Positions 1 to 5,129 of a stretch of 7,190 bases of DNA are shown in pieces. This DNA is from Candidatus Brocadiaceae bacterium (lineage in GTDB: Bacteria > Planctomycetota > Brocadiia > Brocadiales > Brocadiaceae). How positions within the stretch are numbered: the first letter of the stretch is position 1; each line of letters begins with the position of its first letter. The stretch spans positions 1 through 7,190 of the forward strand of contig JANLHY010000363.1 in the NCBI GenBank assembly GCA_024653795.1. Reading direction: 5' to 3'. The notes under the pieces are model-generated. The model ran no database searches. It was not told where the DNA came from and saw nothing but the letters and a program-made list of their open reading frames with translations. Made by a program: the position numbers and the translations under genes.

Positions 1-1
1 T

Positions 2-118
2 CTTGGGATATGTGTATCCTGTCGAAATACACCGGAAGATTGGATATCTTTTGCCCATGAAGAGTGGGAAGAAGGCATCTGCGTGGATTGTGCATCACCA
101 TGCGGTCTTAAACGATAA
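2..118 (+). CDS. C-terminal part of a Cys-rich, probably zinc-binding small protein (cut by window start)
   Basis: An open frame runs in from the left edge and ends with TAA at 116-118, giving 38 visible codons and no start. It holds five cysteines in two CxxC pairs (visible residues 4/7 and 27/30) separated by exactly 19 residues, plus a further Cys at 34. This looks like a zinc ribbon or treble clef, but no named family is recognised. The same CxxC-x19-CxxC spacing occurs in the small protein at 4091-4435, which supports both being real. The gene lies 49 bases before the metallophosphoesterase on the same strand, so the two may share a transcript. The call rests on frame openness and the Cys pattern only; a chance frame of this length is possible. 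Confidence 0.45.
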   Translation, partial: LGICVSCRNTPEDWISFAHEEWEEGICVDCASPCGLKR

Positions 119-167
119 TGACTTTAATACATAAGTACATACAAAAGATTGGACAGGGTGACAAAGT

Positions 168-998
168 ATGATTTCAAGGCGTATGTTCATACAGGGTGCG
201 TGTGGATCCGTGCTCGGTGTTATGTCTGTTGGAAGTTATAGCTACCTTTTAGAACCCCGATGGATTGAATTAAAAAGCATCATTATAAAGATACATGCCC
301 TCCCAAAGCAATTCGAGGGAATGACGATAGCACAGCTTTCAGACATCCATCATTGCAAATATGTTCCCAGAGAATTTGTCCGAAGGTGTGTTCGGAAGGT
401 TAATGCGCTATCTCCCGACATTATTGCATTAACAGGAGACTATATTTATGGTTCTAAAGAATTCATCTCTCCTGTTGCAGAAGAATTGTCGGAACTAAAG
501 GCAAAAGAAGGCGTCTTCGCTGTATTGGGTAACCACGATTGTAAAGATATTACTGCCGATATATTATCGAAAAAAGGCATCTGTGTATTGATTAATAAGC
601 ATATCCCACTTTACCGGAAGAAGGATTATCTCTTCATTGCAGGGGTAGACGATTTGTGGGCAGGCAAATTGGATTTAGAAACAACCCTGAAAGGCACAGA
701 TGATAAACCAAAAATTTTATTATCCCACAATCCAGACGCTATCGAGAGGATTAAATATACCGGTGTTGATTTTGTGATGGCAGGCCATACCCACGGCGGG
801 CAGGTATGTTTGCCTCTTTATGGACCTCCCGTTGTATACTCTAAATTTGGCGCCCGCTATGCTTCAGGTTTGTTTCATGAGGAAAAAACCATTATGTATG
901 TAAATAAGGGTATTGGAGTTTCCAATTTTCCGGTAAGGTTCTTTGCACGGCCAGAAATTACGTTATTTACCTTACAAAACAGCTTGCAATCCGTCTAA
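168..998 (+). CDS. Exported metallophosphoesterase, YkuE/LpxG-like
   Basis: This 276-residue protein belongs to the calcineurin-like phosphoesterase superfamily, which uses two metal ions to hydrolyse phosphomono- or diesters. All metal-site motifs are present: SDIHH (D59, H61), TGD (D91), GNHD (121-124), SHNP (H187) and GHTHGGQ (H207, H209). The C-terminal signature, NKGIG followed by PVRFFARPEI, is typical of the subfamily that includes Bacillus YkuE and the UDP-diacylglucosamine hydrolase LpxG; which substrate is used cannot be told. The N-terminus has a twin-arginine signal, SRRMFI at residues 3-8, followed by a hydrophobic stretch to about residue 28, so the enzyme is probably exported by Tat or anchored facing the periplasm. 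The ATG start is supported by AGGGTG at 155-160, seven bases upstream. Length is normal for the family. It converges with the SemiSWEET gene. Confidence 0.9.
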   Translation: MISRRMFIQGACGSVLGVMSVGSYSYLLEPRWIELKSIIIKIHALPKQFEGMTIAQLSDIHHCKYVPREFVRRCVRKVNALSPDIIALTGDYIYGSKEFISPVAEELSELKAKEGVFAVLGNHDCKDITADILSKKGICVLINKHIPLYRKKDYLFIAGVDDLWAGKLDLETTLKGTDDKPKILLSHNPDAIERIKYTGVDFVMAGHTHGGQVCLPLYGPPVVYSKFGARYASGLFHEEKTIMYVNKGIGVSNFPVRFFARPEITLFTLQNSLQSV

Positions 999-1009
999 TT
1001 CATATCCAA

Positions 1010-1042
1010 AGATAACCTGTAATTCATTGGTTATTTCTTTTA
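1010..1042. terminator. Possible bidirectional terminator between convergent genes
   Basis: An eight-pair stem, 1010-1017 with 1029-1036 and including one G-U pair, closes an 11-base loop and is followed on the + side by a T-rich run. It lies just after the stop of the metallophosphoesterase and overlaps the last codons of the SemiSWEET gene on the other strand. The stem is AT-rich with only two G-C pairs, so it is a weak candidate. Confidence 0.3.
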
Positions 1043-1287
1043 AATAAAGTACGTAAGAAAAGAATCATAACCACAAACGCTAGGGTAAACCCATTTGCAA
1101 GCGCAATAATGGGGTCTTTTAAATGGACACCGTAAGCTAACCATAGACTACAGCCCACCAGTAAAAGACTCAACATTACCGGTGAAACGTCTTTTAATTC
1201 CCTCGTTTTTATCCCTTGTATGATTTGCGGTATAAACCCTACTGTTGTACAAATTGCGGCAATTGTTCCCATTATAGACCACAGCAT
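1024..1287 (-). CDS. SemiSWEET-type sugar transporter (PQ-loop, three membrane helices)
   Basis: The 87-residue protein has three hydrophobic helices (about residues 4-22, 36-55 and 58-79) and a PQ-loop motif, GFIPQIIQGIKT, at 17-28. Size, topology and motif match bacterial SemiSWEETs, which dimerise in the inner membrane and move small sugars down their gradient. W49 and N65 lie where the sugar-contacting Trp and Asn of characterised SemiSWEETs are expected; this placement is by eye. The PQ pair ends helix 1 as in the family. The ATG start has a good ribosome site, GAGGGAAGAG, just upstream (about 1290-1299). It stands alone on its strand here, between a + strand phosphoesterase and a + strand DUF456 gene, so context does not identify the substrate. 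Confidence 0.85.
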   Translation of the reverse strand: MLWSIMGTIAAICTTVGFIPQIIQGIKTRELKDVSPVMLSLLLVGCSLWLAYGVHLKDPIIALANGFTLAFVVMILFLRTLFKRNNQ

Positions 1288-1330
1288 AACTCTTCCCTCA
1301 GAGATTTTCCTTCTGCCCAGTTTGATTTAG

Positions 1331-1359
1331 TTGAACCCAACATACTAACATGATAGCAT
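1331..1359 (+). promoter_or_regulatory. Candidate sigma-70-type promoter for the DUF456 gene
   Basis: TTGAAC at 1331-1336 and TAGCAT at 1354-1359 are separated by 17 bases, each matching four of six consensus positions. It is the best pair I see upstream of the + strand gene, about 145 bases from its start. The -10 element lies inside a short inverted repeat, TGATA/TATCA (1351-1366). Chance matches of this quality are common in AT-rich DNA. Confidence 0.22.
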
Positions 1360-1408
1360 AGTATCACATATTTTTGAAAATTTCATTTTTTAATTTAAAA
1401 TAAAAATT

Positions 1409-1461
1409 GTCCGTGTGTGTCTGTGTGTCTGTGTGTCTGTGTGTCTGTCTGTGTGTCTGTG
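1409..1461. repeat. CTGTGTGT tandem repeat (microsatellite-like)
   Basis: The 8-base unit CTGTGTGT occurs at 1421-1428, 1429-1436 and 1437-1444, then after one CTGT at 1449-1456, with partial copies at both ends. The tract is pure T/G/C on the + strand and ends 42 bases before the DUF456 start. It lies in the divergent spacer 1288-1503, which otherwise holds only AT-rich DNA. The TG-rich tract leaves frames open by composition, which creates a spurious Cys/Val-rich frame across it. Confidence 0.85.
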
Positions 1462-1503
1462 AAAATCCGTGTCCTTTTGAAACATTGAATGAAAGAATAA
1501 TAG

Positions 1504-1995
1504 ATGGCGTCCTGGGAAATTATTTTATTTGCGATTTCACTCATGATAATGTTTGTGGGAATGGCGGGCATTATTGTTCCGATAATACCCAGTATCCCGG
1601 TTATCTGGCTTGGGGTATTTCTCTATGCCATATTTACCCACTTTGAAAAGATCACGTGGATGGTGTTGTTGATATTTGCCCTGCTCACCATTTTTTCCAT
1701 CGTGCTTGAAAATCTCGGAAATGTATACGGGGCTAAAAAGTTTGGCGCCACGAGATGGGGAATTATAGGTTCGGTAATTGGCACAGGTGTTGGATTTTAT
1801 CTGGGCGGTCCTGTAGGTTTGATATTAGGCACTGTCGTAGGCACGGTAATCTTTGAACTCATCGGTGGAAAGGGTTACAAGGGTGCATTGAAATCAGGCC
1901 TCGGCAATTTTGTGGGTTTTCTGGGAGGTTCGGTAGTAAAAGTAGTTATCGGGTTAACGATGATTTCTCTTTTTATCTGGAAGGTATTTATGTAA
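1504..1995 (+). CDS. DUF456 family membrane protein
   Basis: The 163-residue protein is very hydrophobic, with roughly four membrane segments (about 4-27, 31-45, 53-70 and a Gly-rich pair across 86-120), and another near 136-160. It matches DUF456 by its N-terminal G-x2-G-x3-P-x2-P-x2-P pattern (G19 to P32) and by the central GAKKFGATRWG block at 76-86 followed by Gly-rich helices. The usual PGTP reads PSIP here, a small departure. The biochemical role of the family is unknown. The start is fixed by a TAG stop directly in front of the ATG in the same frame; no strong ribosome site is seen, only a GAAAG at 1491-1495. The gene is alone on its strand and converges with the peptidase gene. Confidence 0.85.
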   Translation: MASWEIILFAISLMIMFVGMAGIIVPIIPSIPVIWLGVFLYAIFTHFEKITWMVLLIFALLTIFSIVLENLGNVYGAKKFGATRWGIIGSVIGTGVGFYLGGPVGLILGTVVGTVIFELIGGKGYKGALKSGLGNFVGFLGGSVVKVVIGLTMISLFIWKVFM

Positions 1996-2025
1996 TTGAG
2001 AATCGAGAAATAAAAATAGTTAAAT

Positions 2026-4152
2026 TTAATTTCTCAACTGCCTTTGCAACGGCGTGTCTGTCACGGCAAAGGCACCTTTATCAACATTCTTTCCATCGGC
2101 AAAGATGAGGTAACTGTACTTTCCATAATGTGGAAGCTTGAATCCTACATTTTTAATCGTATCCGAACTGAGACCTAAAAATAAGGCTATGCCTTTCTCC
2201 ATGTTTTTAGGGTTTCTGGATGTTACGAGAAGGGCGTTACCTGTATCACAATATGTAGCTTTATTAACCATAAACGAGCCTTCATCAATTGTGAAATTTT
2301 CGGGTAAATTATCGACAAATAATTTCGCAATCTTGTTCTCTGCCAGTCCGCCCAGAATGATCAGGCTTTTTCGTGTCATTTCTGTTTCCGTAACCTCGGT
2401 ATCGGCCTTTATGACCCCACCTTTTTCTCCTAAAAGTTCTGCTAGTTCTTTGTAGGCTGCCTGTAAAGCACCTTCGCCGCCAGTCGGGTACACGATGACT
2501 TTATCAGAATCACCCAATACCAAATCTATCGTAGGCGGAATTTCATCTCTATGCAGACGTCTAAACACATTGCATTGAGGGTCTATGGCAATATGTATTG
2601 GTTGTGATTCAGTCTGCAAGATAACAGTGCCCGACAATTCTTTTAATTCTGTTACTGTGGAAAAATTTCCTCCGTCCAGCTCCATTTTGATTGGTACAAA
2701 AAGACGATATGGTTTTCCTTTCCCCAATAATGTTTGAGGACAAGTTTGGATAATTTCAATTCTTGTCAACCAACCGTCGTTGGCTTTCATAACTTCTGTT
2801 TTACCCAGTTCGATAAAGGGCGCGCCAGCCTGGTTAATCCACTGTTCAAAGAACCAGGATAAGTCCATCTTGCAGGTATCTTCAAATATGTGCTGGATAT
2901 CTTTCCAACTAGCCTGTTGCCAGATTTTATCTTTGTAAAACCTCCTGAGTGACTGATAAAACAGGTCATCTCCGGCCATTTGCCTTAGCATGTGGAATAC
3001 CATCGCCGTCTTTCCATATCCAATGGCCTGAGTTGCCCGATCTCTTCTGCCGACAAATCTTTTTAAAGGCAGGTCGTTTTGCTCAGTTACGTAATTGGTA
3101 TATTTTCTGCAAATATCCTTGCGGTAATCATCGGCCGATGTGCTATCCTTGAGCTCTTTATAATAATAATCTGCCATGTAAGCAGTCAGTCCTTCACACC
3201 AGTTTCCCTGGGATTCATCCACAAAGACCGAGTTGCCCCACCAGTTGTGTAAAATCTCGTGACCTAATGAAGTGTCTACAATAAAGGGTAATTTTACAAC
3301 GGTGCTTCCCAATAGGGTAAAAGAAGGCATGCCATACCCCGTCTGGAAAAAATTTTCGACAATGGTGAACTTTCCGTATGGATAATTTCCCAGGAGCTTC
3401 TGGTACATATCCAGATAGCGTTTTGTGGCATTTATGTACGTTTCTGCCAGACCCTGTTCCTCAGGGAAAAAATAGGCGTAAATATCAATTCCGTTATGCT
3501 GCACGTTTGTTACTTTGTACTTTCCGGCTACCAGATGGCAATCCTCGGATACGTTTTTTTCTTCCCACGTTGTATATGTTTTATTATCAACTGATTTTTT
3601 ATTTACAAGAATACCTTGTGTAACCGCTTCATATCCAGCAGGTGTAATAACAGTCACCGTAAAAGTTGCCAGTGCATTCGGTATATCCGGATACCACGCG
3701 CATGCAGGGCTCAGGTAAACCCCTTCTTCGCCAATAACACCCGTTGTTTCGCCAACGTCCTCCTTCTTTTGCGAAATGGGCTTTTCAAAAAGACATCCTT
3801 CGTATGCAATATCTAAAATTATGCTTTCGGATTGCCTCAAATCTGATGGAATTGTAATCTCTAAACGCTGTCTATCTCCATTCGATGTAGTCTTAAAATC
3901 TAGCTTCCTGGTTGGGATGCTAACTGATAAAACTTGAAATGACTTATTAATAAAAAATGAAACTTTTTCAGCATTCGTGCATGGTAGAAGTACATGGTCT
4001 ACTGCCTTTAGCCTGTGTTCTTTCAAAAACAGTTCAATCTCAATATTGTGGTTCACAATATTGCTTTTACTAACATCATTGGCATGTATGCTAGATGCAA
4101 TTGTAATTGCTAAAATACCTAATAAAGGCAGAATATACAATGTTGACCTCAT
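2026..4152 (-). CDS. Secreted M1-family (gluzincin) metallopeptidase homologue with extra C-terminal domain
   Basis: With this start the protein has 708 residues. It opens with a clear Sec signal peptide (MRST, then a hydrophobic core ending near SSIHA at 20-24), so it acts outside the cytoplasm. A beta-rich N-terminal domain is followed by the zinc site HEILH (298-302) and the third ligand in NWCEGL (E320), 17 residues after the second His instead of the common 18. Y379, in IGYGK, is the likely transition-state Tyr. The GxMEN loop is replaced by GYGMPSFTLLG at 272-282, so the usual amino-terminus-binding Glu is missing. About 170 residues after the catalytic and helical parts (from ~540) have no catalytic motif. 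The frame is open back to an ATG at 4377, which has AAGGAG 12 bases upstream, but those 75 extra residues would bury the signal peptide and lie out of frame over a better Cys-rich gene. No strong ribosome site precedes 4152; translation may be coupled to the overlapping gene. Confidence 0.9.
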   Translation of the reverse strand: MRSTLYILPLLGILAITIASSIHANDVSKSNIVNHNIEIELFLKEHRLKAVDHVLLPCTNAEKVSFFINKSFQVLSVSIPTRKLDFKTTSNGDRQRLEITIPSDLRQSESIILDIAYEGCLFEKPISQKKEDVGETTGVIGEEGVYLSPACAWYPDIPNALATFTVTVITPAGYEAVTQGILVNKKSVDNKTYTTWEEKNVSEDCHLVAGKYKVTNVQHNGIDIYAYFFPEEQGLAETYINATKRYLDMYQKLLGNYPYGKFTIVENFFQTGYGMPSFTLLGSTVVKLPFIVDTSLGHEILHNWWGNSVFVDESQGNWCEGLTAYMADYYYKELKDSTSADDYRKDICRKYTNYVTEQNDLPLKRFVGRRDRATQAIGYGKTAMVFHMLRQMAGDDLFYQSLRRFYKDKIWQQASWKDIQHIFEDTCKMDLSWFFEQWINQAGAPFIELGKTEVMKANDGWLTRIEIIQTCPQTLLGKGKPYRLFVPIKMELDGGNFSTVTELKELSGTVILQTESQPIHIAIDPQCNVFRRLHRDEIPPTIDLVLGDSDKVIVYPTGGEGALQAAYKELAELLGEKGGVIKADTEVTETEMTRKSLIILGGLAENKIAKLFVDNLPENFTIDEGSFMVNKATYCDTGNALLVTSRNPKNMEKGIALFLGLSSDTIKNVGFKLPHYGKYSYLIFADGKNVDKGAFAVTDTPLQRQLRN

Positions 4153-4435
4153 AGTGCTTTTTAACTGGCAATACGATTTCACCCCAGCATTTATTGCAAA
4201 TACGATCAACTTTATCGCCGAATGGATTCCAAGCAAGCCACTCCATGTGTGGCAGACATTTAAGACACTCAAGACATAAAGTTCTAATACAGAATTGACA
4301 TCGAGGTTGATAAATATTATCGTCTGCAATACGCTCTTTGGGAGGGCCAAGACCGCCCCATTTACTGTATTGCCCATTCGCTATCGATACTCCTTCAGAA
4401 TATATACCAATTGGTTTATTACAATGGAATACCAT
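4091..4435 (-). CDS. Small Cys-rich zinc-ribbon-like protein of unknown function
   Basis: This 114-residue product has nine cysteines. Seven form a tight pattern: C46-x2-C49, C54-x2-C57-x2-C60 and C80-x2-C83, which suggests one or two bound zinc ions or an Fe-S site. No family is recognised. The segment 25-88, from KWGGLGPP to CWGEI, looks like real coding sequence, while the competing frame over the same DNA is a bland Leu/Val-rich read. An in-frame stop lies a few codons before the ATG at 4435, and no other usable start follows before Met64, so 4435 is the likely start. Its ribosome site is weak (GGGA). The last 62 bases overlap the start of the M1 peptidase in another frame, which suggests translational coupling. 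The last 20 residues may be under little constraint. A frameshift in either gene cannot be excluded. Confidence 0.5.
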   Translation of the reverse strand: MVFHCNKPIGIYSEGVSIANGQYSKWGGLGPPKERIADDNIYQPRCQFCIRTLCLECLKCLPHMEWLAWNPFGDKVDRICNKCWGEIVLPVKKHYEVNIVYSAFIRYFSNYNCI

Positions 4436-4449
4436 AAATAATTTCCCAT
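4381..4449 (-). other. Possible 22-codon leader frame with strong ribosome site
   Basis: AAGGAG (4460-4465 on the - strand) stands 10 bases before an ATG at 4449 that opens a 22-codon frame beginning MGNYLWYS and ending in TAG at 4381-4383. It overlaps the Cys-rich gene in another frame and shares the frame of the peptidase. Three bases after its stop comes another ATG (4377), itself preceded by AAGGAG (4390-4395). This may be a leader peptide controlling the downstream pair, or chance. Confidence 0.25.
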
Positions 4450-4522
4450 TTTAATAATGCTCCTTAATCGCTATTCATTACGTTTTATCGGTAATTTACT
4501 TAACAAGACACTCCACAATGGC

Positions 4523-4888
4523 TCAGATTTTACTTTTTTTAAATAAATCCATGAGTTTTCCAGTCGCTGAGCCTTTTACCAGCGAGGAAATGGCAGCGCC
4601 CAGGGGGTTGGAAATTGTGAAGCCGGCGATTGCCGCTGTTGCAATAACACCGCCAATACCCATCAAGCTAAGCATCTTTTTCATTTTCCTGCTGTCCACG
4701 GCAATCTCCTTGTTTTCCAATAGCTGCTTAAGCGCAACAAGCTGTTCTTCCTGGGTATCATCAGGCTCCGCAAGCCCGCTTTCCCACCTGCTCACTGTTG
4801 AAAAGCTAATTCCCAATGCCTTTGCAAACTCGGACTGGGTTGCCCCCAGCTTTTCACGGAGTTCCTTAATTTCTTTTGAATCTATCAT
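4523..4888 (-). CDS. XRE (Cro/C1)-type regulator with hydrophobic C-terminal tail
   Basis: The 121-residue protein starts with an HTH_3/XRE DNA-binding domain at about 6-60: the helix-turn-helix runs from ATQSEFAKALGIS (16-28) through STVSRWESG (30-38), the classic Cro/C1 pattern. It is followed by a Lys/Glu-rich linker (49-71) and a hydrophobic Gly/Ala-rich stretch at 72-104, then a basic end (KKSK). The tail could be a single membrane segment or hairpin, or a packing surface; no ligand-binding or toxin domain is recognised. The gene has its own 241-base upstream spacer with several operator-like repeats, so autoregulation is the simplest reading. ATG at 4886-4888 has only a weak AAGAG-like ribosome site. 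It is followed after 87 bases by the Cys-rich gene on the same strand. Confidence 0.87.
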   Translation of the reverse strand: MIDSKEIKELREKLGATQSEFAKALGISFSTVSRWESGLAEPDDTQEEQLVALKQLLENKEIAVDSRKMKKMLSLMGIGGVIATAAIAGFTISNPLGAAISSLVKGSATGKLMDLFKKSKI

Positions 4889-4939
4889 GTCATTTCTCTT
4901 TCACTAAATTTAAAATGTATTCATTGTGAAACTTGGGGA

Positions 4940-4967
4940 AGTATATCACAAATTAAATATCATGCAA
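4940..4967 (-). promoter_or_regulatory. Candidate promoter of the XRE gene
   Basis: On the - strand TTGCAT (4967-4962) is followed after 16 bases by TATACT (4945-4940), a five-of-six match to the -10 consensus; the -35 box matches only its TTG. Transcription would begin near 4933, giving a leader of about 45 bases. The -35 element is part of the TGCAA half-site series described at 4962-5010. Confidence 0.35.
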
Positions 4968-5010
4968 TACAAATAATTTGCATGTGCAAATTATCAGAAT
5001 ATTTATGCAA
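4962..5010. promoter_or_regulatory. Operator-like palindrome with phased TGCAA half-sites
   Basis: A perfect inverted repeat spans 4973-4994: arms ATAATTTGCA and TGCAAATTAT around TG. On the + strand TGCAA begins at 4963, 4985 and 5006, steps of 22 and 21 bases, so the copies lie on the same face of the helix. The palindrome ends six bases upstream of the candidate -35 box of the XRE gene. This is the layout of a cooperative regulator-binding site, most simply for the XRE protein itself; which protein binds is inference. Confidence 0.55.
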
Positions 5011-5030
5011 GAAAATAATGTTGTGTGTAG

Positions 5031-5061
5031 TTTGGAAATCAGATTTGGAAATATATTCCAA
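5031..5061. promoter_or_regulatory. TTTGGAAAT direct repeat plus TTGGAA/TTCCAA inverted repeat
   Basis: TTTGGAAAT occurs at 5031-5039 and 5044-5052, 13 bases apart, and the second copy forms an inverted repeat, TTGGAA (5045-5050) with TTCCAA (5056-5061) around five bases. It lies 37 bases beyond the 22-bp palindrome in the same spacer between the 3' end of moaA and the XRE gene. It may be a second, different binding site. Confidence 0.35.
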
Positions 5062-5129
5062 TCAAGCGACCCACCCCTACCCCCCTCTCATGAGTGGAAT
5101 AATGGGTGCTATGATAAACAGAACTCTAT

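Noticed and set aside
1407..1646. + strand Cys/Val-rich frame beginning in the CTGTGTGT repeat
   Set aside because: It starts from a TTG, is open only because the TG repeat has no stops, and then overlaps the DUF456 gene out of frame.
1779..1793. Sigma-54 promoter-like TGGCAC-N5-TTGG
   Set aside because: It lies inside the DUF456 coding region, points toward no gene start, and its -12 part is imperfect.
1996..2037. TTGAGAA/TTCTCAA and GAGAAAT/ATTTCTC inverted repeats between the DUF456 and peptidase genes as a terminator
   Set aside because: Arms are short and AT-rich with loops of 17-28 bases and no G-C-rich stem, so a stable hairpin is unlikely.
2138..4279. Several + strand frames of 66-105 residues opposite the peptidase
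   Set aside because: All mirror the confirmed peptidase coding sequence and show no domain or ribosome site.
4153..4377. 75-residue N-terminal extension of the M1 peptidase
   Set aside because: It would place a perfect signal peptide in the interior, its composition is bland Leu/Val-rich, and the same DNA reads better as a Cys-rich protein. It is kept as an alternative because of the AAGGAG before 4377.
4518..4907. + strand 129-residue frame opposite the XRE gene
   Set aside because: It is the antisense shadow of a clear helix-turn-helix gene and matches no known pattern.
5084..5097. Imperfect palindrome around CTCATGAG as a moaA terminator
   Set aside because: No T-run follows on the - strand, and the stem is broken by a mismatch next to a G-rich tract.
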